Notes: generated by a model not told the origin, from the sequence alone. A DNA stretch of 64,000 nt from Nematopogon swammerdamellus (GCA_946902875.1 OX336349.1:12671891-12735890), one strand, 5' to 3'. Shown: positions 11,842 to 22,999, counted from the stretch's first letter. A program made the numbers and translations.

Positions 11842-12689
11842 AACATCACCTACAACGTCCGTGATGTCAGCCCATAACACCGGGTAAACTAAGTGCCATG
11901 TCAGTACTTCCCCCTTTGATCGTACTGACTACACTGAACTGGTCGGAAAACACAAACTATTTACATAGCCGTTTCGACCGACGTTTAATTCAGTGCGGTG
12001 GTACCAACCCGGTCAGGTTAAACCCTACCACCAAGTAAGATTAGGAGGGAAGGGACCTACAGTTTTACGAGGAATCCGAACCTCGGTCAGCCTCCAACGG
12101 TCAGCGGTCACCCATCCAAGTACTGACCGCACCCAGCGTTGCTTAACATTCAATAGCGACAGTCTTGTACCGTGTGGGGTCGGTACTTAAAAAGAATAGC
12201 CCCACTGCATCTCTCCCCGTCGCATGTCGTAAAAGTCGACTAAGGGATTAAAATTCGTCAGCCTCGGTAGCTCAGTGGCACGGTTGGTTAGTCAACTGTT
12301 ATTAAGCAACGCTGAGCGCGGTCAGTGATTGGATGGGTGACCGCTCGACCGTTGGAGGCTGACCGTGGTTCGGATTCCACGTTAAACTGTAGGTCCCTTC
12401 CCTTCTTACCATACTAGGTGGTAGGGTTTATCCCGGCCGGGTTGGTACCACCGCACTGAACGAAACGTCGGTCGAAACGGCTATGTAAATAGTTCGTGTT
12501 TTCCGTCCAGTTTAGTGTAGCCGACATGAAATGAAGGGAAGCACTGACATGGCACCTAGTTCACCCTGTGTTATGGGCTGACATCACGGATGTTGTAGGT
12601 GATGTAGCCAACCGTGTCAGGTTCCATAAAAAAAAAAAAAAAAAAAAAAAAAAGTTGACTGTCTGCACCACTGAGCTATCGAAGCTGAC
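11842..12689 (-). mobile_element. SINE-A embedded in Composite K copy 2, split by an insertion
   Basis: The body and 5S-like part occupy 11842-12163 and the 5' head end 12654-12689. Comparison with the uninterrupted copy at 301-646 shows that 12164-12653 was inserted between the 5S-like part and the A-box part. No clear target-site duplication is visible at the junctions. Confidence 0.8.
12164..12653 (+). mobile_element. SINE-C head fused to a full-length SINE-A with poly(A) tail
   Basis: 12164-12256 is the SINE-C head (TACCGTGTGGGGTCGGTACT, CATGTCGTAAAAGTCGACTA). It runs straight into a complete SINE-A (12257-12653). In the SINE-A part: GTCAGCCTC at 12257-12265, A box 12266-12278, 5S-like segment about 12301-12345, GAGGCTGAC at 12355-12363 (complementary to the first nine bases), B-box-like GGTTCGGATTCC at 12367-12378, body, then a pure A run to 12653. 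Both parts lie together inside another SINE, so they may have arrived as one dimeric unit. Confidence 0.8.
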
Positions 12690-12848
12690 GTGGTCCTATT
12701 TTAATTGGGTCAAGAGCGGATTGGAAAGCGAGGCGGAATCGCGAGGCCGAAGGCCGAGCGATTCCGCCGAGTACATTAATAGCAAAAATTACTAAAAAAA
12801 ACTGTGAAATAAAAAAAAAGTTTTAAAAAACATAAAACCGACTTCCTA

Positions 12849-13494
12849 CAAAATATGTTTACGTTCTACGCTATCAAAACTGTGGTCCCAATGTCCCACT
12901 AGATACCTAAGAGCTGCTCTTCTGGCAGGGGAGCGTCCCACCCACACTACTTTACATTGTACTTATCCGGCCAGAAGAGTCATTGCCCTGAAATAGTCGC
13001 TGTTTGGTACCTAGTAACACGTATTTAAAACAGCCTTTTTGTACATTTTTAAAACGTACCTAAGTGTCGATTCTTCTCCTATTCTTCAGTGATAAGGAAT
13101 ATTAATTGCTCCATTTAAAGAAGTAAAAAGAGGTTTTAGTATTCCAGCCGGCGAGCTCATCCCCTGTGGAGTCCCAACCGCTCCCGTGGCCCATTACCGT
13201 ATAAGTGTATTCTCGCCGAGTTAATAAGGCTCTTTATGCCCCGAAAATGGACCTTAATGGACTGTTGGACAAATGTTTACGAAACTCAGATTAAGAAATT
13301 TAAACCGACTCCAGCCAATTAAGACGTTTCAAAATAGCCACTTTAAAAGTACACCTACAATATTAAAAGGTTTTATAAAGAAATTTTACTATGTAGGTAT
13401 TACATGAGTAGGTTGTTAGAATGCCCACACTCTCACTATGCTGGTGGGAACTGGGTGGGGGTAAGATGCGCTAATGCTCACACCCAGTTTCCAC
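12849..13494. other. Unassigned stretch
   Basis: No gene, RNA or known repeat recognised. Confidence 0.5.
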
Positions 13495-14012
13495 CGGCAC
13501 AGTTAGAATGCGTGCACGCTATAACCCTACCCTGTTCCACACCGGCAGAGTTAGAGTGCGTGCACGCTATAACCCTGCCCTGCTCCGCACCGGCAGAGTT
13601 ATGGTGCTGCGTGCTGTAGCCCTACCCTGTTCCACACTAGCAAAGTTAGAGTGCGTGCACGCTATAACCCTGCCCTGCTCCGCACCGGCAGAGTTATGGT
13701 GCTGCGCGCTGTAGCCCTACCCTATTCCACACCAGCAAAGTTAGAGTGCGTGCACGCTATAACCCTGCCCTGCTCCGCACCGGCAGAGTTATAGTGCTGC
13801 GCGCTGTAGCCCTACCCTGTTCCACACCGTCAGAGTGCGTGCACGCTATAACGCAACCATGTTCCACACCGGCAGAGTTAGAGTTCCTGCACGCTATAAC
13901 CCTGCCATGCTCCGCACCGGCAGAGTTATAGTGCTGCACGCTGCAGCTCTACCCTGTTCCATACCAGCAAAGTTAGAGTGCGTGCACGCTATAACCCTGC
14001 CCTGATCAACAG
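13495..14012. repeat. Alternating 47/48-bp tandem repeat
   Basis: About eleven units built from two alternating versions, one with GTGCGTGCACGCTATAACCC and one with GGTGCTGCGCGCTGTAGCCC, each closed by CACCGGCAGAGTTA or CACCAGCAAAGTTA. The pair forms a dimer period of about 95 bp. It is GC-rich compared with the surroundings. Short frames inside it are products of the repeat. Confidence 0.85.
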
Positions 14013-14037
14013 TCAACCGTTCGTCAATGACGATCGT

Positions 14038-14250
14038 TCACACAAATATGGTCAAATATACAATAAACTGTACAATAAATGAATCAGTAAATTCGTCATG
14101 AAGGTATTCAGTTACCTTGTAGTAAGGTTTGTTAAATAAAAAGTCCTTTATTCGGCACCTAAAAACAATATTACTCTCAATAACTTTTAGTGACTGAGGC
14201 AGCTTTTCATAAAGTTTGGGGCCTATTACTCGCGGGTTCTTTTCTGTCAT
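14038..14250 (-). pseudogene. RT C-terminal fragment of a LINE (second type)
   Basis: Seventy codons reading NPRVIGPKLYEKLPQSLK and FRCRIKDFLFNKPYYKVTEY. This is the usual end of jockey/CR1-like reverse transcriptases of insects (a basic helix, a KxFL motif, then a YY motif). Only the last part of the protein remains and no catalytic motif is present. The + strand fragment at 19640-19872 has the same ending. Confidence 0.55.
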
Positions 14251-15088
14251 TGCACTATATGTGCTCTGGCTCTGACTTAACTACCCAAAATCAAACCAAT
14301 ATGTGATATTCTTTGTTACAAAAATGGCCACTTTTCTTGAATGTTTCTTTATATTTCCTTCCGCTTTTGGAATCGCTTGTACATAGGGGCGCATGCGGTC
14401 GTTAAATGCAGCAACGATTTGTCAATTTCCCCCGCATTCCACTGCATCTAACTAACCGCCGCGTCGTGCTTCCGCCGCCACACCGCTGCTCCGTGGAAAT
14501 CTATCGCATTCTCCCTGCTGACATATGACCAGGCCGCACGCTCTATTAGTCGCTTCTATATAGAACCATGTCTCGTTCACTATGCAGATAATATGCGAAG
14601 AGACAGAGGATTGATAGGGTTTGTGTTGTATTGAATGGCATTGCGTTGGATTTCGTTACCTTATGCACCTTACGCTTTGTATTCAAAATCCAACTAATCT
14701 TCGATCGGGATAGCGCCATCTATGCGATATCTTTTCAACGTATGCAATGGTTCAACTTCAAACGACTCTCATAGATGGCGCTGGGCAGCGCAGCCAAAGC
14801 TCCTCATTGGCTGGGGTGCGCGTAGCGCTGCAATTAGGAGCGCTGCAACTTCCATTCGTAGTTTCGTGATGTTTAAATTTTTTTGAGTTAGGTCCACATC
14901 CCAAACGTACTTTGAAAAGTTTCGCTTAAAAAGTTTTCGCTCTTTCCCTGAAAAATAAAAAATTATTAAAACCAAACTTCTAAAGTTTCATTTACAGAAT
15001 CGTCTTCTTACAAGTTCTATGTATATAAACTAATTATTAACGAACACTGTATGTATCGAGTATAAACTTATTAACGAACACTTTTATC
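14251..15088. other. Unassigned stretch
   Basis: An inverted pair AGCGCCATCTATG/CATAGATGGCGCT (about 14711 and 14769) is the only structure seen. An open frame on the - strand (14769-14975) has no recognisable content. Confidence 0.5.
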
Positions 15089-15328
15089 TTTTTTTTTATA
15101 GAAATAGACACGGTTGGCTACATCACCTACAACATCCGTGATGTCAGCCCATAACAACGGGTGAATTAGGTGCAATGTCAGTGCTTCCCTTCATTTCATG
15201 CCGGCTACACTGAACTGGACTGAAAACACGAACTATTTACATAGCCGTTTCGACCGAAGTTTCATTCAGTGCGGTGGTACCAGTTCGGGCGGGATGAACC
15301 CTAACACCTAGTTAGATAAGAAGGGAAG
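15089..15328 (-). mobile_element. SINE-A, head-truncated
   Basis: The poly(A) end (T run on the + strand) and body up to TAAGAAGGGAAG are present; the tRNA/5S head is missing, as expected of a 5'-truncated retroposed copy. Confidence 0.8.
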
Positions 15329-15700
15329 TCGCAAAATTAAATGTTCTCCTGTGGCAGGTATTACAGCAAGTCAAAAATACATTTACGAAAATATCATTGC
15401 ATAAATGTACCATAAAAAAAAACATTCGCGTAAAAACAGCAATATAAAATCCCATAGCGCATCTGTATAGCCACCGGGAAATTATAAAAACGGCATGAAA
15501 ATAGAGGGGCTCAATGTTTTTGCGACTTAGTAATTTGGATCAACTGTATTCGATCGACCTGCAAGCCTGCTACGGTCCACTGAAACAAAACACGCAACGG
15601 CATCTTGAGGCAATAAACAACCGAAATAACTGAAGCAGACCGAATGGTACTTACCCTCTATGCGGTTTATGCAGTAACAGTATTGCGGCATTATTATTAT

Positions 15701-15917
15701 TTTTTTTTTTTATGGAAACTGACACGGTTGGCTACATCACCTACAACGTCCGTGATGTTAGCCCATAACACCGGGTGAACTAAGTGCCATGTCAGTGCTT
15801 CCCCCTTTGATCGTGCCGGCTACACTGAACTGGTCGGAAAACACAAACTATTTACATAGCCGTTTTGACCGACGTTTCATTCAGTGCGGTGGTACCAACC
15901 CCGGGCGGGTTAAACCT
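15701..15917 (-). mobile_element. SINE-A, head-truncated
   Basis: A T run followed by ATGGAAACTGACACGGTTGG and the body up to CCCGGGCGGGTTAAACC. The head is missing. Confidence 0.8.
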
Positions 15918-17099
15918 GCTAATATGGGTTAACTATGCTATTTTGTGAAATAAGATTAAATAAAAGAAGTTTACTTAAGCGGTGGCTACCTAGTAATGTC
16001 TGAATATAGCATGGTAAACGTAACTTATAAAGGTTTCAATATGGGAAATTCCGAAAAGATAATTTGGTAGCTGATGATCCGCTACCAAATTACTTCAGAT
16101 GCAAAGATTTCGTTTGGAGGACCCCTCTTCTCGTTAGAGGGCGCAAAGAATATTCTCATTTTACACAGCCTGGGCCCTTCTCAACGGTTCTTAGCTTTGA
16201 AATCCCTCAAGTGTGCACACAAAAGTGCCCACGGACTTATCTTCTATAGCATCGATTTCAATATGAAATTTATTAAGGTTGCCTTCGGATTTATGCTTCT
16301 AAGGTTAAAATCGAACGTATCTTATCTTTAATAGGTATGTACTTAGCTGCTTGTACTGCTGACCGTTTTCATTATGAAACATGACAGCCTGTTACATCCA
16401 CAATGTCAGCCTATTGGAGCCTCTCCTAACTAGATGTCATTTTTGTTACATACTGATGTGCATCTACGGTTATATTTAAATGTTTACGATTTTCCACTAT
16501 TCCTATATATCCACCTATCTTTTCCGGTTAACTTACGCATAGGGATCGTTTTCGGGTAAATATGTTCTCATTCTTCTTCCCTTCGTCGCGTCGCGTCGCG
16601 TGCTCGACCCGTCGTGGTGAGGCACTTATCGATATTTCGCGAAATATAACCTATTGTAATACCTACAAAATAATGTATTTATTCCGTGAAACATACCGAC
16701 ATACTTAGCTAGGCACCCGGCGTGGCGGTGGCGATAGCGGCAGGCTCGTGATTGTCTTGTCACTCTCTCTCATGTTCCGTACTGAAAAAGCGGTCATGTA
16801 CGAGTTCCGTACCATTCCCTTTTCCGTGAGAACTTTATGACAGGATTTTCGTTTCGGTTTTCCTGTAAACTATGAGGCCCTATATTCCCTATTTTTATTT
16901 ATTTTTTATTTTAGACGCAGTAGTTTCGGAGATTAGGTGGGTAGAGAATGCTCGATTTTTCGTATATTTTCTTTATTTTTTTTATTTTTTTAATAAGCAT
17001 CTTAAAATTATAAAAAAATATTTTTTTTTTCATTGACTTCATTTCATTCATGCCCTTTCGATTGATAGGTCACATGATGCTTTGAAAATGTTTTTTTGA
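15918..17099. other. Unassigned stretch
   Basis: Two overlapping open frames near 16064-16331 show no recognisable domain. Nothing else assigned. Confidence 0.5.
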
Positions 17100-17335
17100 C
17101 ATTCTAATTTGTCCCCCAAAATTTAAATTCGTTTGGTCGTTCAATACGTCCGTGTTTGGGTCATCAAACTCTATATTTTTTACCAAATTTCAAGTTTTTT
17201 CGTCCAGTAGATTCGGAGAAAATACAGATTACATTGACAGACGGCCAGACTGACAGACACGAGGATGATCCTACAAGGGCTCCGTTTTTTTTCCTGTTTT
17301 GAGATCCGGTACTGTAAAAATTTTATGAAGATATT
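17100..17335 (+). mobile_element. Repeat L-like fragment
   Basis: Ends in GACAGACGGCCAGACTGACAG, GATGATCCTACAAGGGCTCC and GAGATCCGGTACTG, the same order as the family end at 40830-40903. It is diverged. Confidence 0.5.
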
Positions 17336-17525
17336 ATAGACCTATAAGAAATTATGATGTGAGCTTAGAAGGAATAATTTTCTGAATTAAATTTTTCCAA
17401 AGAGAGTATTTGGAGTAATTCATAGGAGTCCCTCCTATGAATTACTTCTCATCTGATAAACGATCAAAACTATGCTAGTTTTTGATCGCTCAATTTGAGT
17501 TGAATAACATCAGACCTTGTAAATG

Positions 17526-17808
17526 TTCAACCGTTAGAGGCTGACCGTGATTTGGATTCCACGTTAAACTGTAGGTACCTTCCCTTCTTATCTTACTAGG
17601 TGGTAAGGTTTAACCCGTCCGGGTTGATGCCACCGCCTAAACAAAAGGTCGGTCGAAGTGGCTATGTAACCAGTTCGTGTTTTCCGCCCAGGTCATTGTA
17701 GCCGGCACGACCAAAGAGAAGCACTGACATATGGCACCATCAAGGTGTTCTGGGCTGACATCACGGATGTTGTAGTCAACCGAGGCAGTTTCTACAAAAA
17801 ATAAAATA
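17526..17808 (+). mobile_element. SINE-A, 5'-truncated
   Basis: Begins just after the 5S-like segment (CAACCGTTAGAGGCTGACCG), keeps a B-box-like TTTGGATTCC and the body, and ends TCTACAAAAAATAAAA. Confidence 0.8.
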
Positions 17809-19639
17809 TCTAACCGTCTAGAAATAATGGAAAAATGGGTCCTTAGAATTGTTACTATAATAAAAATGTTATGATTTACCTAATACTAACACAACTAAAT
17901 ATTTAATATTCCAATAGAACTGACAGGCAGCTCAAAGTTTTCCATATGAGATTTTAATGTAAGCGCCCACTTCATCTATATCGAGGTTTTGGTAGTGTTT
18001 CCCATCTCTAGTACGTCTTGCGATATCGTAGGGGAGGTCCCTCAGTGTGGCCAGTGCGATGTCCAGATTTAGGTTTTATTTTATTTATTATTCATTTACG
18101 ATCTCAATAGCTTTTCCAGGTATAGTAAATTGTTTCCTTTTTCGCATTACTGACTTGTTACTTTTGTGCCTGTGTGATGTTGGGTGCGCGGTCGGCATTT
18201 TTTGTATTACTTTATAGGTTACTGTATTAAAGTTTTTATTTCGACTAACTACAGAAAGATAAAGTTATTTTTATTGTGAGCATTTTAAATTATATTGTGC
18301 ACTATTAAAATAGGATAGATTGTGTGCACATTGGACCACATTAAATTGTATGGCTGATGAATATAGTATAGATCAATGTGAAAATACCTATGCATTAGTG
18401 TCTTCTATCTTTAATATTTAATGTTGTATATTCTTTAAAGGAAACGATAGTTTATACACTCTACAATAAACATTGAAACTAATTTGGCAAAACGATGTCA
18501 CGTCGAATTTCAAGCTTGCTCTCATGTTTCTGCGTTCTTTACTATGTAATATGTAATCTATCTTTATCTTGCTTGAAGTGTTTCGTGTACAACCCCCTAG
18601 CGTGTGACTTCAGCGATCGATCGAAGACGTAGACCGCTCGAGAGCCACTACGATCGGGGCTAGAAGCTTTCGGTCACATTTGGGGCCCTCCATCCACAGT
18701 GTTGGCTTTGATAGAGTCTGGCCCTTTTTTGGTTTTATATTGTGAGATATTTTGGAAAGTTAGACGGTAAATATTGAAGAGTATTTCGAAATGCTGAATT
18801 TCAGAATGCAATGCATTTGATTTAGAATATTAACCATTTAGTTATCCCCAAATTTATCGGAAGTTTCAGTACTTCTAAAGGGTTAAGGAATTATTTACAT
18901 CGTTATAGGAAAGGATAGGCAGACACGAAAGTTTGTAGCTTCTATACAAACGATAACATACATGAAGACAACATACAACGATAACATACGAGCTTGACAA
19001 CAAAATGTGTTCCTTCAAAAGGGGTTTTGACAATTTTGTGAGAAGCGGAAATACGGAGAGAGACAAGAGTTTTGTTCCAGAGACGAGCTTATTCAACTGT
19101 AAAAGAATGGATATAGGAAAAACTGGAATAAATCGAGATAGAGAGAAAGTTGCCATCGACGGACCTCAAAGAGGCATAGAGACTAGCGAGAAATTGGAAT
19201 GTTTTTATTTGTTGTATGTTGTACTAAATAACATGGTATTGAGGAAACGAAAACTGTCTGACTTAACGTCTGTTTTCCTGTTAAAATTAATGCTTTAGAT
19301 TTATTTTAAACTTTTAAACACTATGACCTCAGATGCTCCTTCTAAATGCGCATCTCACACCCAGGGCATCATGCAGCTTCCCATCCACATCGCTCCTGGA
19401 TAGTCCAATTTGTGGAGGCGGCTATTTAGGTCCCGCAAGCTCGGGGCGGGTGGGCATAGGGCGGGACAGCGATATAAGGATTCAGGCTACCTGCAAGGTA
19501 TGTAGGTCGATTCAACATGGGATAAACATTTTTAGGAAATATCTAATTTACAAACCTTTATAAAAGAACATAATGTATGTTTCACTTTCACCTGTTTCAG
19601 ATCAACGGGGTCAGTCACAATTCTGTATAAAATAACGCA
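17809..19639. other. Unassigned stretch
   Basis: Contains a 97-codon frame (19005-19298, +) with no recognisable domain. A GC-richer piece ends in a donor-like CAAG|GTATGT at about 19496, but no partner exon was seen. No function can be given. Confidence 0.45.
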
Positions 19640-19872
19640 GTGTTAAACACAGACTTACCAAAAGTGAGAAGTCTGTCTTGGCCCCACGATCGACAAAGTT
19701 TGCAATTCGTGATGCCGCAACGGACGGAATCTTTGTATCCAGGCTCAAGGAATTTCTAATCATGAAAGCCTATTACTCACTAAATGAGTTCATAACGGAT
19801 GCCGTCTTTAACATTTATTATATATTCTATTATTGTAATGAATATTACACACACAAGTCATACCATTTTTGA
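19640..19872 (+). pseudogene. RT C-terminal fragment of a LINE (second type)
   Basis: The frame reads FVSRLKEFLIMKAYYSLNEF, closely like the - strand fragment at 14038-14250 (FRCRIKDFLFNKPYYKVTEY). Only the tail of the RT remains, ending in TGA at 19870-19872. Confidence 0.55.
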
Positions 19873-19929
19873 CGTGATGATGTCACGTCTTATACATTGA
19901 TGAATACCGGCTGCACGCACGAAGAAGTG

Positions 19930-20125
19930 TAACGTTCCATCTAAACCTGTGTGTGCAAGCGAGAGCGCGATAGAGACCTGTGTGTGCAAGCGAGAGCGCG
20001 ATAGAGAGGCATATACAATAGTAGAAAATACAAAATATATTTCTCCGTCTTTTGCGAGCCTCGAACCCGCGGTCCCTGCCACCATCACTAACCAGACGTG
20101 TTATCCACGCAGGCTATCGACCGTG
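19930..20125 (-). mobile_element. tRNA-derived SINE-like element with internal 31-bp duplication
   Basis: On the - strand: a weak A box (TAGCCTGCGTGG, 20116-20105), then CTGGTTAGTGATGG, then GGGTTCGAGGCTC (20068-20056) as B box, with tRNA-like spacing. Downstream lies a direct duplication of CCTGTGTGTGCAAGCGAGAG plus GCGCGATAGAGA on the + strand. It is not a tRNA gene because no acceptor stem closes. Confidence 0.45.
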
Positions 20126-20515
20126 TACTTATCGCTGCAAATTTTCTCAACAGTATGTGAATTTCATATGTGAATTTCATGGAGCGACATCTAGCGTCCA
20201 CATCTAGCGTCAATATTAAATGAAATACTTCAGCCAGCGGTATACTTGGCTTTTAGGCATTATTTAGCAGTTAGGTAATTGTTGCAACGTTGAACATGTA
20301 GATGGCGTTATGTAGGTTTTTAAATATAAATTAAACAAAAATTAATAGTCGTTATTTTCTCATATTTTTTATTAGTTATTATCACATCTTTATCATGTAC
20401 TTAAATTAATTTTACGTGGTAAATATCCGCCGGAACTGATTTACTTTATGACATCATCACGTAAAACTATCGTCCGTAAACCAACTTTACAGACAACCAA
20501 TTTTGTTTATGGAAA

Positions 20516-20776
20516 CTGACACGGTTGCCTACATCACCTACAACATCCGTGATGTCAGCCCATAACACCGGGTGAACTTGGTGCCACGTCAGTGCTTCCC
20601 TTCGGTCGTGCCGGCTACACTGAACTGGACGGAAAATTATTTACATAGTCGTTTCGACTGACCTTTCATTCAGTCTAGTAATATAAGAACAGTCATATCC
20701 CTTAGTCGCCTTTTACGACATACACAGGGAGAGATGCAGTGGGGCTATTCTTTTAAAGTACCGGCCCCACACGGTG
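20516..20776 (-). mobile_element. Hybrid SINE: SINE-A body with SINE-C head
   Basis: From the + strand T/A end at 20516 the SINE-A tail and body run to about 20691. They then switch to the SINE-C head (20692-20776: ATCCCTTAGTCGCC, GAGAGATGCAGTGGGG, CCGGCCCCACACGGT) instead of the tRNA/5S head. The same junction type occurs at 55364-55686. Confidence 0.8.
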
Positions 20777-21636
20777 CAAATTGTTTCATATGATGGTATT
20801 GATTGATATGTCAATGATCAGTGATACAATTAGATGACAAAAACATTGTAATGAAATGAAATTAATATTTATTACGATAAAACTCCTACATTGGTTATGC
20901 ATCTGTCACGCAAGAGCCGTTCTTCAGTAAGCCACCGCGTGTAACATTAAAATTAAAAATAATAAAAAAAAATATTGTTTAGATGCCGTGATATGATTAT
21001 AATTAATGTTTCTTTTTTGTAGCCTTTCTATCTTCTGTTATTCTATTTCAATCAAAAGTTTTCAGTTTTAAATTCATTTCTTATTTGACATTTTTTTCTA
21101 CCCACACCGAACCTATTTCCCATAGATATATGACTGTGAAATACATACGTCAGCCGTCAGTATTGTTTGGAATGGATCCGCTCGCTTACGAAGAAGGCAC
21201 TCGGAGGTAAACAACGAATTTATATAAACTGATTTTTTTTATCGAGTCACCCTTCACTGTCACTTTTCTCACGTTCAAGCAGCACTTTTCCCGCCTGCGG
21301 TCTCTGGACCGGTACCGTCTTCAGCCTTGTTTAACGTAGACACTATCGTATATTTGCCGACCCTACCCAACTCACGGTAAGCACCTTAAATAGTTGACGG
21401 CGACTGGAGTATCGGTTAAAATCAGCTTTTAGAATGATTATAGCATAAAATTATATTCGGATCTAAGGAAGTAGAAATTGTACGTACATGGTGCGCTTTT
21501 GTTTAGAATCACATTATCAGTTCAATTATATTTCGTTCCGCCACTATCATACCCCAAACTGAAGATGCATTAGTCATTAAGTGTGACCTTTTGCCCATTT
21601 ATTCGAGTGCAAATGAGTAAATGCGTATGCGATATG
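20777..21636. other. Mostly unassigned stretch around a possible first exon
   Basis: Apart from the short candidate exon at 21172-21206, nothing is recognised. Confidence 0.45.
21172..21206 (+). CDS. Possible first coding exon (speculative)
   Basis: ATG in a good context (GGAATGG) opens 11 codons, MDPLAYEEGTR, ending at a plausible donor (CGGAG|GTAAAC) in phase 2. TCAGT, the arthropod initiator motif, lies at 21157-21161, just upstream. No downstream exon was recognised and a chance match is quite possible. Confidence 0.15.
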
Positions 21637-21638
21637 TT

Positions 21639-22255
21639 CGGCGAGTGGTCGGAGCGGTCTTGACTCTTGATCTTTCGAGTTTAGATTCCGGCCGACATAT
21701 GCACCAATGTATTTTATCTGACAGAAAAATTTACGTGCCTACACCAACGAATTAAATTATCGGGAAGTGGCATACAATGCACCGAATTGAGGCGCGCTAT
21801 TTGTGAGCATTCAGCACAATCTCCAATCGTTGTCTCTCCTTTATACGTATCAAATTGCCATTTAACCGTCTTACTCTATCGACGTTCACAGAGCGGAAAC
21901 GTAACGTGATGTATGAGGCGCTCGCGCACTTACGCTGTTTTAAATATTGGCAATATATACAAGAACTCCAATCGCACCTTTCTACCGGTAAAATGTATGA
22001 CGAGGGCCCGTCCAGAAAGTAGAATGTCGTTGGCCTACACCTGCTACTTCACCTTTCGGAACCGGTGTAAAACTGTAGGTCCCTTCCCTTTACTAGGTGG
22101 AAGGCTCAAATTCGAGCCGACTGGGTTGGTACCATCGTACTGAAATTAAAATATAGTCAGCAATGCAAAGGGAAGTCTCCGATATGGTGCCTTTCTTCTC
22201 CGAGGTGATATTTGCTGATCAGAGGATGTTCTCTTGCCCGTCTGACTCAGTCGGA
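21639..22255 (+). mobile_element. SINE-B copy 2, interrupted by repeat R1
   Basis: Head at 21639-21732 (GCGAGTGGTCGGAGCGGTC, TTTAGATTCCGGCCGACA). A truncated R1 copy lies at 21742-22032. The SINE-B body resumes at 22033 (ACCGGTGTAAAACTGTAGG) and runs to about 22255. The body shares TACTAGGTGG, GGGTTGGTACCA and AAGGGAAG blocks with SINE-A. Confidence 0.65.
21742..22032. mobile_element. Dispersed repeat R1, internally deleted copy
   Basis: Three blocks collinear with 9453-10212 are fused after deletion of the intervening parts. It lies inside a SINE-B. Confidence 0.65.
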
Positions 22256-22376
22256 TTGCACAAAAAAATTGGAGAGGTGTGTTTCTAGCAGTGAACGCAT
22301 GCACCTTGACTGACTGAATTGAATGTTCCATGTTTAGTTCACCTTTCAATACCTCCGAAGGTTGGCATATATTCTT

Positions 22377-22432
22377 TTTAACTCCCGACGAAAAAAACGG
22401 AGGGGTGTTATAAGTTTGACGTGTGTGTGTGT

Positions 22433-22471
<39 letters not shown>

Positions 22472-22756
22472 TGTCTGTGGCATCGTAGCTCCCAAACGGA
22501 TGGACCGATTTGCATGCGGTTTTTTTTAAAAAGTTTGAAATAAAAGTTAAATTACAAATTTAAAAAACCCCCGACTCTTAAAAAGTCAAAAATAATTTCC
22601 GTTTACTTACTTAAAGAAGTCGGGGGACCGCTAAGTAAATTAAATATAAAGACTCAAAAGTTGCGCGGGAATTTACTTAGCGGTCTACCGACTCCTTTAA
22701 GTAAGTAAACGGAAATTATTTTTGACTTTTTAAGAGTCGGGGGTTTTTTGTAAACT
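22377..22756. mobile_element. Repeat G copy 1: (TG)n microsatellite plus hairpin
   Basis: Starts AACTCCCGACG, then GGAGGGGTGTTATAAG, a (TG)n run at about 22423-22470, and CATCGTAGCTCCCAAACGG. It then enters a large hairpin whose arms contain ACCCCCGACTCTTAAAAAG (about 22566) and its complement (about 22725-22745), around TAAGTAAACGG motifs. The same order occurs at 47706-48170. Confidence 0.75.
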
Positions 22757-22999
22757 AATTTGTCCTACATGAGAAATCGCAAGGTCACCCTATAAGAAAG
22801 GGACACATTCCTCCATTCATGCTTTCTCGCCAGCGCTCCTTTTTCAGCAGGAAGTATGCTATTCTTTTGAGTCCTAAATCCATGGTGCTTATAAAAGTAG
22901 TGTTGACAGCTGTTGACATGCGCCAACTGAAAGCCGAATCAATCAATGAATCATAATAACACTTCACGTCACTTATTCACAAAACTACAGCCCATACCA

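Larger units (their letters stand above)
10264..12848 (+). mobile_element. Composite K repeat, copy 2 (most complete + strand copy)
   Basis: Starts AACCGACTTCCAAAAAAGG with a poly(T) tract. It carries two similar blocks with CTCCGTCAATTG (10340-10420, 11110-11160), a segment homologous to the 130-bp satellite monomer (about 10945-11053), the GGTTCCGTAAC array (11360-11840), an embedded reverse SINE-A interrupted by a SINE-C head plus a complete SINE-A, and ends in AACCGACTTCC. The 3' fold-back module of copies 1 and 3 is missing. Long frames open on both strands of the array are repeat artefacts. Confidence 0.8.

Noticed and set aside
11296..11880. Frames of 194 (-) and 162 (+) codons on opposite strands
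   Set aside because: Both strands are open because short GGTTCCGTAAC units are repeated; the peptides are simple repeats and the same array in other copies has stops and indels.
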